Below, in pieces: positions 1-8,567 of a stretch of 52,170 bases of DNA. The notes under the pieces were generated by a model, which worked only from the letters and a program-made list of their open reading frames with translations, was not told the DNA's origin and did not search any database. A program made the translations under genes and the position numbers. Each line of letters begins with the position of its first letter. The stretch's first letter is position 1. This stretch comes from Acidimicrobiaceae bacterium (GTDB lineage Bacteria > Actinomycetota > Acidimicrobiia > Acidimicrobiales > RAAP-2), in contig DAHUYG010000011.1 of the NCBI GenBank assembly GCA_027315315.1, positions 1 through 52,170 on the forward strand. The letters run 5' to 3'.

Positions 1-2639
1 AGCGCGTCCGGGCCGAGGTCGACGAGGCCTACCCGGACCGCGTGCTGCTCGCCGAGGCCAACCAGTGGCCCGCCGACGTGGTCGAGTACTTCGGCGACGC
101 CGAGACCGGCGGCAACGAGTGCCACATGGCGTTCCACTTCCCGCTGATGCCGCGGATCTTCATGGCGGTGCGGCGCGAGCAGCGCTACCCGATCTCGGAG
201 ATCCTGGCCCAGACCCCGGCCATCCCGGCCAGCTGCCAGTGGGGCATCTTCCTGCGCAACCACGACGAGCTGACGCTGGAGATGGTCACCGACGACGAGC
301 GCGACTACATGTACGCCGAGTACGCCAAGGATCCCCGGATGAAGGCCAACATCGGGATCCGGCGCCGCCTGGCCCCGCTGCTGGAGAACGACAGGAACCA
401 GCTCGAGCTGTTCACCGCGCTGCTGCTGTCGCTGCCGGGCTCGCCCGTCATGTACTACGGCGACGAGATCGGGATGGGCGACAACATCTATTTGGGCGAC
501 CGCAACGCCGTGCGCACGCCCATGCAGTGGGACAGCGACCGCAACGCGGGGTTCTCGAGCGCCAATCCCCAGCGCCTGTACCTGCCGGTGATCATCGATC
601 CGGAGTACCACGCACAGGCGATCAACGTGGCGGCCCAGCAGGAGAACCCCAACTCCCTGCTCTGGTGGATGAAGCGGATGATCGGGCTCCGCCAGCGCTA
701 CCGGGTATTCGGCGAGGGCGCGCTCGAGGTGCTGCGCTCGGACAATCGCAAGGTGTTCTCCTACCTCCGCCTGCTCGGCGACGAGCAGGTGCTCGTGGTG
801 GTGAACCTGTCGCGCTTCGCGCAGTGCGTCGAGCTCGACCTGTCCAAGTACCGCGGCAAGATCCCCGTCGAGCTCTTCGGGAACCAGCCGTTCCCGGCAA
901 TCGGCGACCTCCCGTACTTCATCACGCTCGGGCCCCATGGCTTCTATTGGTTCTCCCTCGAGCGCGAGCGGATGGAGTCTGAGTCGCCCCTGCCGGTCTT
1001 CAGCGTCCCGGGGGAGTGGCAGACGCTCTTCTCCGGACGGGCCCGGCGCCAGCTCCAGGCGTTCTTGCCCCGCTACATCGCCGAGCGCCGGTGGTTCGCC
1101 CACAAGACGCGCAAGATCACCTCGGCCACCGTGGTCGACACGGTCCCGGTCGGCGCGGCGCGCAGCCGCGGTGGGCCGGCCCTCGCCCAGTTCGTGGTCG
1201 TGCGGGTCGAGCTCGACTTTGGGGAGTCCGAGCACTACGCGTTGCCGCTCGGCTTCGCACCCGGCGAGGACGGCGACGAGCTGTGTCGCTGGCATCCCGA
1301 GTCGGTGCTGGCCGAGCTGCACGCGGGCGGGGTCCGGGGCGTGCTCTACGACGCAATCTTCGAGAAGGACTTCACGAGGACGATGGTCGAACTCATGATC
1401 AACCGTCGGACGCTGTCGGGCGCCGGTCGCATCGTCGGGGTGCCCACGCCGTTCCGGCGGCTCGCCGGGCGCATCGATCCGGACACCCCGGTCACCCCGC
1501 TCACCGCCGAGCAGTCGAACAGCTCGGTCAACCTGGCCGACCGGGCCATCTTCAAGCTGATCCGGCGATTCGAGCCCGGGGTCAACCCCGGAGTCGAGCT
1601 GGGCCGCTTCCTCGGCGAGCGGGCCCACTTCTCCCGCTCGCCCAGGGTGATCGGGAGCATCGAGTACCAGCCTTCGGGTGTCGGCGCGGCGGCGTCGACC
1701 GTGGCGGTGCTCGAGGAATTCGTCCCCAACGAGGGCGACGGGTGGAGCTATCTCGTCGACGCGCTCGTCCACGGCCTCGAGGACTTCCTCGCGACCTCCC
1801 ACGGCGAGGTCCCGGCGGACGAGACCCCGCCGAGCCTGCTGGCGGTGCGCGGGAGGGATCTCGCGCCGGGCCATCCCCTCGTCGGGCCGCACGTCGAGTG
1901 GGCGTCGCTGCTCGGTCGCCGCACGGCGGAACTGCACCACACCCTCGCATCGGACCCATCCGACCCCGATTTCGCCCCCGAACCGCTCACCGCGATGGAC
2001 CGTCAGGCGATGTTCCACGGTGCCCGCGTGCTCGTGCGGCGCGCCCTGCGCCAGGCGGCCGGGCTGCGGGAGCGCTCGGCGCTCGTGAACGAGGTCCTCG
2101 GCCGCGAGGCCGAGATCGTGGGGCGCCTCCGCTCGATCGTGTCGCTCCCGCTCGAGGCCGAACGGATCCGCTGCCACGGCGACTTCCACCTGGGCCAGGT
2201 GCTCTGGACCGGGAAGGACTTCATGATCATCGACTTCGAGGGCGAACCGACCCGCTCGATCGGCCAGCGGCGGCTGAAGCGGCCGGCCGCGGCCGACCTG
2301 GCCGGCATGATCCGCTCGCTGCACTACGCCTCGCGTGTGGCGGCCCTGCAGGTGACCCGGGAGCTGCCCGGCTCGGTCGCCTCCGTCGAGCCGTCGCGCC
2401 TCGAGTCCTGGCTGACGCTGTGGTACCGGTGGGTGGCGGGGACCTACCTGGCCTCGTATCTCGAGCACTCCGCCGACGCCGCCTTCCTGCCCGAGGACCG
2501 GGATCAGCTCGCCGGGCTGCTCGACTTCTTCCTGATCGAGAAGGCGATCTACGAGCTCAGCTACGAGGCCAACAGCCGACCCGACTGGGTGGAGGTCCCG
2601 GCCCTCGGGCTGCTCGACATGTTGGAGACCCCGCCGTGA
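1..2639 (+). CDS. treS: Trehalose synthase-maltokinase fusion (TreS-Mak), 5' partial
   Basis: The gene is cut by the window edge; the reading phase begins at base 3. The first roughly 305 visible residues are the C-terminal half of trehalose synthase (GH13), which interconverts maltose and trehalose. They include the LLAEAN block with the general-acid Glu, the RNHDELTLEM block with the transition-state Asp, and the VMYYGDEIGMGDN segment. The catalytic-nucleophile block lies outside the window. From about residue 340 to the end is a maltokinase (Pep2-like) with the kinase-like HGDFHLGQ catalytic loop and the IIDFEGEP metal-binding segment. Maltokinase makes maltose-1-phosphate, the substrate of GlgE. 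Fusion of the two activities is known in bacteria. The stop codon is shared with the GTG start of malQ (GTGA). A glgE gene just upstream is inferred, not seen. Confidence 0.95.
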   Translation, partial: RVRAEVDEAYPDRVLLAEANQWPADVVEYFGDAETGGNECHMAFHFPLMPRIFMAVRREQRYPISEILAQTPAIPASCQWGIFLRNHDELTLEMVTDDERDYMYAEYAKDPRMKANIGIRRRLAPLLENDRNQLELFTALLLSLPGSPVMYYGDEIGMGDNIYLGDRNAVRTPMQWDSDRNAGFSSANPQRLYLPVIIDPEYHAQAINVAAQQENPNSLLWWMKRMIGLRQRYRVFGEGALEVLRSDNRKVFSYLRLLGDEQVLVVVNLSRFAQCVELDLSKYRGKIPVELFGNQPFPAIGDLPYFITLGPHGFYWFSLERERMESESPLPVFSVPGEWQTLFSGRARRQLQAFLPRYIAERRWFAHKTRKITSATVVDTVPVGAARSRGGPALAQFVVVRVELDFGESEHYALPLGFAPGEDGDELCRWHPESVLAELHAGGVRGVLYDAIFEKDFTRTMVELMINRRTLSGAGRIVGVPTPFRRLAGRIDPDTPVTPLTAEQSNSSVNLADRAIFKLIRRFEPGVNPGVELGRFLGERAHFSRSPRVIGSIEYQPSGVGAAASTVAVLEEFVPNEGDGWSYLVDALVHGLEDFLATSHGEVPADETPPSLLAVRGRDLAPGHPLVGPHVEWASLLGRRTAELHHTLASDPSDPDFAPEPLTAMDRQAMFHGARVLVRRALRQAAGLRERSALVNEVLGREAEIVGRLRSIVSLPLEAERIRCHGDFHLGQVLWTGKDFMIIDFEGEPTRSIGQRRLKRPAAADLAGMIRSLHYASRVAALQVTRELPGSVASVEPSRLESWLTLWYRWVAGTYLASYLEHSADAAFLPEDRDQLAGLLDFFLIEKAIYELSYEANSRPDWVEVPALGLLDMLETPP

Positions 2640-4726
2640 GCGGGCGAGCGATCCCGAGCGACCTCGAGGCCCTCGCGCGCCTCGCCGGCGTGCAGACCGA
2701 GTACCGCGCCCACAGCGGACAGATCGTGAGGGTCGACCCCGAGACCGTGCTCGGGGTGTTGAGCGCGCTCGGCCTGCCGGTGTCGCGGGTCGAGGACGTA
2801 GCCCCAGTCCTCGCCGAGGCCCGCATGGCCCGGAGCGCGCGCTTGCTCGAGCCGGTGCTCGTCCAGCGCGGCGGCGAGGCGACGGCGTCGATCCCGAGCG
2901 CGGCCGCCGCCGATCCGGCGGGCTGGTCCATGACGCTCACCTGCGAGGACGGTCGCAGCGGGCGGGGGCGGCTCGCCGATCTCCTGGTCGCGGGCTCGAG
3001 CGAGGGCCCCCTGGCGCGGCTGCCGACCCCCGGGGGCGAGGCCATCGCCCCCGGCTACCACGAGGTCGCCCTCGAGGGGCCGGGCCTCGTCGAACGCGCC
3101 CTACTCGTCGCGGCGCCGAGGTGCCCCGAGCCCCGGCGCGGTTGGGGGGTGTTCATGCCCCTCTACGCCCTGCGCACCGGCTCGGACTGGGGTTCGGGGA
3201 GCTATCCCGATCTCGGGGCGCTCGGGCGTTGGACCCGCTCGGTGGGCGGCGCGTTCGTCGGCATGCTGCCGCTGTACCCGGCCTTCTTGGACCCGCCGTG
3301 CGATCCGAGCCCGTACCTGCCGGTGACGCGCCTCGGGGTGAACGAGCTCTACGTGGATCCCACCTCGGTCCCCGAGCTCGAGTCGGCCCCGGCGGCCCGG
3401 GCGCTCCTCGGCTCGGCGGATTTCCTCGCCCGGGTGGCGGGGGCGCGGCAATCCGAATCGGTGCCCTACGAGGAGCTGACCTGCCTGCGGCGCGAGGCCA
3501 TCGAGGCGATCGCCCGGGAGCTCCTCGCGAGCGGCCGCGGGGAAGCCGAGTTGGTGGGTTTCGCCGAGCGCCGGCCCGACATGCTCGCCTACGCGCGGTT
3601 CCGAGCGAGCGGGGAGCGCCACGGGCGCGACTGGCGTTCGTGGCCCGCCGGGGCTGCCGACGGCGCCCGGGAGGCCCCGCTCGCCGATCCCGTCGTCCGC
3701 TACCACCTGTGCGCCCAGTGGCTCGCCCATCGCCAACTCGCCGAGGCAGCCGAGGCGGCCGACCTCTACGGCGACCTGCCCGTCGGGGTCCATCCGCTCG
3801 GCTTCGACCCGTACTTCGAGCCCGGGGCCTTCGCGACCGGCGCCCAGGGCGGAGCCCCGCCCGACGGCTTCTACGCGGGCGGCCAGGCCTGGGCGCTCCC
3901 GCCGCTGCACCCCGAGGGGATCCGGACCCAGCGCTACCGGCACCTGATCGCCGTGCTGCGCAGCGCCTTCGCCCATCTGAGGACCATCCGGGTGGATCAC
4001 GTCATGGGGCTGCACCGCATGTACTGGATCCCCGATGGTCACGACGCCCGCCACGGCGCGTATGTGTCCTATCGCGCCGACGAGCTGCGGGCGGTCGTCG
4101 CCCTCGAGGCCCATCGCGCCGGCGCGGTCGTTGTCGGCGAGGATCTCGGCACCGTCGACGCGTCGGTCCGCGAGGCGATGGCTGCGGATCGCATGCTTCG
4201 CACCTGGGTCTTCGAATTTAAGACCTCGTCGGCGGAGCCCTTGCCCGAGCCGCCGGCCGAATGCATCGCCTCGGTCGGGAGCCACGACGTGCCCCGCTTC
4301 GCCGCCTTCTGGCGCGGCGCCGATCCCGGCGAGCCCAACGACACCGAGGACCTCCTGGCGGGGCGCATCGACGCCGATCGGGCCCGCGAGCGGACGGCGT
4401 GGCGCCGGTCGCTCGCGGCATCCCTCGGCCTCGACGTCGACGCCGCGGCGGCGGCCACCCCGGAGTCCGAGCGGCTGGCCCTCCAGGGGATTCTCGGGCA
4501 GCTGACGGCGAGCCCCGCCCCCCTCGTGCTCGTCGACCTCCAGGACCTGTGGGGCGAGATCGAGCAGGAGAATCGCCCCGGCACCGGGCCGGAGGCCGCC
4601 AACTGGCGCCACCGGAGCCGGCTCGACCTGGACCAGCTGGAGACCGATCCACAGGTGGGCGCGCTGTGCTCGCTCGTCGAGGGCGGCCGGGCCCTTCGGG
4701 CCCCGAGGGGGGCGTGCGTCTCGTGA
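2636..4726 (+). CDS. malQ: 4-alpha-glucanotransferase (amylomaltase, GH77)
   Basis: This 696-residue protein transfers alpha-1,4-glucan segments between malto-oligosaccharides, with release of glucose. The GH77 catalytic motifs are present: nucleophile Asp about 454 in IRVDHVMGLHRMYW, acid/base Glu about 502 in VVGEDLGTV, and the third carboxylate Asp about 551 in VGSHDVPRF. An N-terminal domain of about 150 residues precedes the barrel, as in bacterial MalQ of the long type. The GTG start at 2636 overlaps the treS-mak stop by 4 nt and gives a natural N-terminus (SGRAIPSDLEALARLAG); longer starts would run into the previous gene. Its stop overlaps the start of glgB in the same way. Inside this operon it probably recycles short maltodextrins left by debranching. 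Confidence 0.95.
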   Translation: MSGRAIPSDLEALARLAGVQTEYRAHSGQIVRVDPETVLGVLSALGLPVSRVEDVAPVLAEARMARSARLLEPVLVQRGGEATASIPSAAAADPAGWSMTLTCEDGRSGRGRLADLLVAGSSEGPLARLPTPGGEAIAPGYHEVALEGPGLVERALLVAAPRCPEPRRGWGVFMPLYALRTGSDWGSGSYPDLGALGRWTRSVGGAFVGMLPLYPAFLDPPCDPSPYLPVTRLGVNELYVDPTSVPELESAPAARALLGSADFLARVAGARQSESVPYEELTCLRREAIEAIARELLASGRGEAELVGFAERRPDMLAYARFRASGERHGRDWRSWPAGAADGAREAPLADPVVRYHLCAQWLAHRQLAEAAEAADLYGDLPVGVHPLGFDPYFEPGAFATGAQGGAPPDGFYAGGQAWALPPLHPEGIRTQRYRHLIAVLRSAFAHLRTIRVDHVMGLHRMYWIPDGHDARHGAYVSYRADELRAVVALEAHRAGAVVVGEDLGTVDASVREAMAADRMLRTWVFEFKTSSAEPLPEPPAECIASVGSHDVPRFAAFWRGADPGEPNDTEDLLAGRIDADRARERTAWRRSLAASLGLDVDAAAAATPESERLALQGILGQLTASPAPLVLVDLQDLWGEIEQENRPGTGPEAANWRHRSRLDLDQLETDPQVGALCSLVEGGRALRAPRGACVS

Positions 4727-6633
4727 GCGCCCGACGGCCACCGGCACCATGGGGCGTGAGCCGGATCGGCGAGCAGGACCTCTTCCTCTTCAACGAGGGG
4801 ACCCACCGCAACCTGGCCTCCAAGCTCGGCGCGCACCTGGGCGAGCGGCCCGAGGACGGTGCGACCTTCGCGGTGTGGGCGCCGGCCGCCCGGGGCGTGG
4901 CGGTCATTGGCGACTTCAACGGATGGGACCCGGCGGCCGCCCCGCTCGAGGCTCGCGGCTCGTCGGGGATCTGGGAGGGCGGCGTGCCGGCGGCGCGCCA
5001 CGGCGACGTCTACAAGTTCGCCGTGCGGGCCGCGGACGGCACGCTTCTCGAGAAGGCCGACCCCCTCGCGACGTTCTGTGAGGTGCCCCCGAGGACGGGC
5101 TCGGTGCTCTGGGACCTCGCCTACGAGTGGCGCGACGACGAGTGGATGCGCGGGCGGGGCGCGCGGGCCGGCCTCCCCAGCCCCATCAGCATCTACGAGG
5201 TCCACCTCGGCAGCTGGTGGCGGGAGTGGGGAGCCCCGGCTCGGCTGCCCGGCTACCGGGAGCTCGCGCCCCGGCTCATCGAGCACGTGACCGAGCTCGG
5301 CTTCACCCACGTGGAGTTCCTGCCGCTCATGGAGCATCCCTTCTATGGATCGTGGGGCTACCAGGTCACCGGGTTCTTCGCACCGAGCAGCCGATACGGG
5401 ACGCCCCAGGAGCTGATGGCGCTCGTCGACGACCTGCACCAGGCGGGGATCGGGGTGATCTTCGACTGGGTGCCCTCGCACTTCGCCACCGACGCGTTCT
5501 CCCTCGGGCGCTTCGACGGCACGCACCTCTACGAGCACGCGGATCCGGTGCGCGGGATCCACCCCGACTGGAACAGCTATGTCTTCAACTACGCCCGCCA
5601 CGAGGTGCGCAGCTTCCTCGCCTCCTCGGCCGAGCATTGGCTCGCCCGGTACCACGCCGACGCGTTGCGGGTCGACGGGGTGGCCTCCATGCTCTACCTG
5701 GACTACTCGCGCAAGGAAGGGGAATGGTCTCCGAACGTGTACGGCGGACGCGAGGACCTCGACGCGGTCGGGTTCCTCCGGCAGCTGAACTCGGGCATCT
5801 ACCTCGACCATCCCGACGTGCAGGTGATCGCCGAGGAGTCGACCGCCTGGCCGGGGGTCTCCCGCCCGGTCGACGCGGGGGGCCTCGGGTTCGGGCTCAA
5901 GTGGGACATGGGCTGGATGCACGACACCCTGGGCTACCTCGCGCACGATCCGATCCACCGCCGCTACCACCACGGCGAGCTGACCTTCCGCTCCGTCTAC
6001 GCCTTCGACGAGCACTTCGTCCTGCCGCTCTCCCACGACGAGGTGGTCCACGGCAAGGGCTCGCTCGTGAACAAGATGCCCGGCGACGCCTGGCAGAAGC
6101 TGGCCAACCTCCGGCTGCTCTACGGGTACCAGTACGGGGTGCCGGGAAAGAAGCTCCTCTTCATGGGGGCGGAGCTCGCGACCGGGCGCGAATGGGACCA
6201 CGAGAGCGGCCTCGACTGGGGCCTCCTCGAGGACCCGGCCCATGCCGGGGTCGCCCGCTACCTCGCCGACCTGAACCGGCTCTACCGGGAGCTGCCGGCG
6301 CTCCACGAGCGAGACAGCGATCCCTCGGGCTTCGAATGGGTCCAACACGACGACGCCGAGACCAGCATCGTCAGCTTCCTCAGGCGCTCGAATGTCGGTG
6401 TGGTGCTCGTGGTCTGTAACTTCACCCCGGTGTCCCGCCACAACGTGCACGTCGGGGTCCCCGAGCCGGGCCGGTGGGTCGAGCGCATCAACAGCGACGC
6501 CCACGAGTACGGGGGGAGCGGCCAGGGGAACTTCGGCGGGGTCGAGGCCCAACCGGTGCCCTGGCACGGCCGCCCCCGCCTGTTGACCCTCAGCGTCCCG
6601 CCCCTCGGCTGCCTGTTCCTCTCGCCGGAGTGA
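4723..6633 (+). CDS. glgB: 1,4-alpha-glucan branching enzyme (GH13)
   Basis: The protein (636 aa) creates alpha-1,6 branches in glycogen-like glucan. An N-terminal CBM48 domain (about residues 35-130, with FAVWAPAARGVAVIGDFNGWD) precedes the GH13 barrel. Catalytic residues are visible: nucleophile Asp 318 in DALRVDGVASMLYLDYSR, acid/base Glu 371 in VIAEESTAWP, and Asp 439 in LPLSHDEVVHGKGSL. It is about 100 residues shorter than the E. coli enzyme because the extra N1 domain is missing, a common bacterial variant. The GTG start at 4723 lies in a GTGA overlap with the malQ stop; a second in-frame GTG at 4750 is possible but would break the overlap pattern shared by this operon. Confidence 0.95.
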   Translation: MSARRPPAPWGVSRIGEQDLFLFNEGTHRNLASKLGAHLGERPEDGATFAVWAPAARGVAVIGDFNGWDPAAAPLEARGSSGIWEGGVPAARHGDVYKFAVRAADGTLLEKADPLATFCEVPPRTGSVLWDLAYEWRDDEWMRGRGARAGLPSPISIYEVHLGSWWREWGAPARLPGYRELAPRLIEHVTELGFTHVEFLPLMEHPFYGSWGYQVTGFFAPSSRYGTPQELMALVDDLHQAGIGVIFDWVPSHFATDAFSLGRFDGTHLYEHADPVRGIHPDWNSYVFNYARHEVRSFLASSAEHWLARYHADALRVDGVASMLYLDYSRKEGEWSPNVYGGREDLDAVGFLRQLNSGIYLDHPDVQVIAEESTAWPGVSRPVDAGGLGFGLKWDMGWMHDTLGYLAHDPIHRRYHHGELTFRSVYAFDEHFVLPLSHDEVVHGKGSLVNKMPGDAWQKLANLRLLYGYQYGVPGKKLLFMGAELATGREWDHESGLDWGLLEDPAHAGVARYLADLNRLYRELPALHERDSDPSGFEWVQHDDAETSIVSFLRRSNVGVVLVVCNFTPVSRHNVHVGVPEPGRWVERINSDAHEYGGSGQGNFGGVEAQPVPWHGRPRLLTLSVPPLGCLFLSPE

Positions 6634-6650
6634 GTGGGTCGAGCTTCTAG

Positions 6651-8567
6651 GTGTCGCTTCCCGTGGTCATCGAGAGCGGCCTTGCCGCGCGCCTCGCCGG
6701 CGGTGCTCCGGCGCTCGGCGCCACGCCCCTCCCCGACGGGCGGACCCGGTTCGTCGTGTGGGCGCCGACGGCGGTGCGGGTCCAGGTCCGCCTGGGCGAC
6801 GGCCGCTCCTTCGACCTCGACCCGGCCGAGCAGGGCTACCACGCCGGCATCGCCCCGGACTGCAGGCCGGGGGCGACCTACCGCTACTGCCTCGACGGCG
6901 GCGACGAGCTGGCCGACCCGGCCTCCCGCCACCAGCCCGAGGGGGTGCTCGGCCCCTCGGCGGTCGTCGATCTCGGGGCACACCGTTGGGCCGACGCCGG
7001 GTACCGCGCTGCGCCGCTGTGGGAGCAGGTGATCACCGAGGTGCACATCGGGACCCTCAGCGCCGGCGGCACCTTCGACTCGGCGATCGACGCGCTCGAT
7101 CCGCTCGCCGAGGTCGGGTTCGGGGCGGTCGAGATCATGCCGGTCGCCGAGTTCCCCGGCGCACGCAACTGGGGCTACGACGGCGTCTTCCCGTTCTCGG
7201 TCCAGTCCACCTACGGCGGCCCGGCGGGGCTCCAGCGCCTCGTCGACGCGTGTCATGGCCGCGGCCTGGCGGTGATCCTCGACGTCGTGCACAACCACAT
7301 CGGCCCGGTCGGCAACGTGCTCGGAGCATTCGGTCCCTACTTCACCGACCGCTACAGCACCCCCTGGGGGCCGGCCCTCAACTTCGACGGGGCCGAGTCG
7401 GACCACGTGCGGGCCTACTTCTTGGAGAGCGTGACCCAGTGGTTCGTCGACTACCACATCGACGCCCTGCGCCTGGACGCCATCCACTCGATCCTCGACA
7501 TGACCGCCACCCCGTACCTGGCCGAGCTCAGCGACCTCGCAGCCCACCTGAGCGAGCGCCTCGGGAGGCCCTGCATCCTCATCGCCGAGAGCGCCGACAA
7601 CGACCCGCGGGTGGTGACCCCGCGGGCGTCCTCGGGCCTCGGCATGGACGCCCAGTGGAACGACGACTTCCATCACGCCCTCCACGTCGCCCTCACCTCG
7701 GAGCAGATCGCGTACTACGCCGACTACGGCCGGGTGGAGGACCTCGCGAGGGCGATCAACGACGGCTTCGTGCTCCAGGGCGAGTACTCCGAGTACCGCC
7801 GCCGCCACCACGGTGCGCCCTCCGGGGCGCTCGAGCCCGAGCGCTTCGTGGTGTTCGCCCAGAACCACGACCAGGTCGGCAACCGGCCCCGCGGCGAGCG
7901 ACTGTCGGTCCTGGTGTCGCCGGACGCGCTGTGCCTGGCCGCGGGCCTGGTGCTCCTCAGCCCGGGGATCCCGCTCCTCTTCATGGGCGACGAGTACGGC
8001 GAGACGGCGCCCTTCGCGTACTTCGTCGACCACCCCGACCCCGGGCTCAACGAGAAGGTGCACGAGGGCCGGCACGCCACGCTGCGCTCGATGGGCTTCG
8101 ACGAGGAGCCCATGGACGAGGCGGCCGAGTCGACGTTCTGCGCCGCCGTCTTGGACCCGAAGAGACGAGAGGCCTCCGGCCACCGCGAGGTGCTCGCCCT
8201 GCATCGGCGGCTGATCTCGCTGCGCCAGGCCCATCCGGCGCTCGCCCGCTCGAGGAGGGTCGACGTCTCGGCCTCGGTGCACGGCGCGGTGCTGACCCTC
8301 ACCCGGCGCGACCCGTCGGGATCGGTGGTGGCGCTCTTCAACGTGGGCACCGAGCGCGCCGTCGCGCTCGCGCCGTCGCTCGTCGCTGGCGCCGGCCCGG
8401 CGGGCACGACGAGGTGGCATCGCCTGTTCGACTCGGCCGAGCCCGAGGTGGGCGGCGGTGGGGCGCTCCAGCCCGCCGAGGCCTCCCCGGGGGACCCGCT
8501 CTCGCTCGCCCCCTTCGCCTTCTGCGTCTACGGCAGCGCCCCGGCCCGCCCGGCCGGTGAGCCGTGA
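6651..8567 (+). CDS. treZ: Malto-oligosyltrehalose trehalohydrolase
   Basis: TreZ (638 aa) hydrolyses the bond next to the terminal trehalosyl unit made by TreY and releases free trehalose. A CBM48-like N-terminal domain (RTRFVVWAPTAVRVQVRL) is followed by a GH13 barrel with Asp 276 (DALRLDAIHSI), Glu 313 (ILIAESADND) and Asp 407 (FAQNHDQVGNR). The FPGARNWGYDGVFPFSVQSTYG block is typical of TreZ. The GTG at 6651 is the likely start. This is the only junction of the operon with a real gap (17 nt after glgB), and no strong Shine-Dalgarno sequence is visible. The 3' end overlaps the glgX start by 4 nt (GTGA). Confidence 0.95.
   Translation: MSLPVVIESGLAARLAGGAPALGATPLPDGRTRFVVWAPTAVRVQVRLGDGRSFDLDPAEQGYHAGIAPDCRPGATYRYCLDGGDELADPASRHQPEGVLGPSAVVDLGAHRWADAGYRAAPLWEQVITEVHIGTLSAGGTFDSAIDALDPLAEVGFGAVEIMPVAEFPGARNWGYDGVFPFSVQSTYGGPAGLQRLVDACHGRGLAVILDVVHNHIGPVGNVLGAFGPYFTDRYSTPWGPALNFDGAESDHVRAYFLESVTQWFVDYHIDALRLDAIHSILDMTATPYLAELSDLAAHLSERLGRPCILIAESADNDPRVVTPRASSGLGMDAQWNDDFHHALHVALTSEQIAYYADYGRVEDLARAINDGFVLQGEYSEYRRRHHGAPSGALEPERFVVFAQNHDQVGNRPRGERLSVLVSPDALCLAAGLVLLSPGIPLLFMGDEYGETAPFAYFVDHPDPGLNEKVHEGRHATLRSMGFDEEPMDEAAESTFCAAVLDPKRREASGHREVLALHRRLISLRQAHPALARSRRVDVSASVHGAVLTLTRRDPSGSVVALFNVGTERAVALAPSLVAGAGPAGTTRWHRLFDSAEPEVGGGGALQPAEASPGDPLSLAPFAFCVYGSAPARPAGEP

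Noticed and set aside
4069-6567. Long minus-strand frame (832 codons) over malQ and glgB
   Set aside because: It is the antisense shadow of two well-supported GH77/GH13 genes. The translation is a low-complexity high-GC sequence without motifs.
6282-8420. Long minus-strand frame over glgB and treZ
   Set aside because: Antisense to clear catalytic motifs; its product is rich in Arg, Gly and Val repeats and resembles no protein family.
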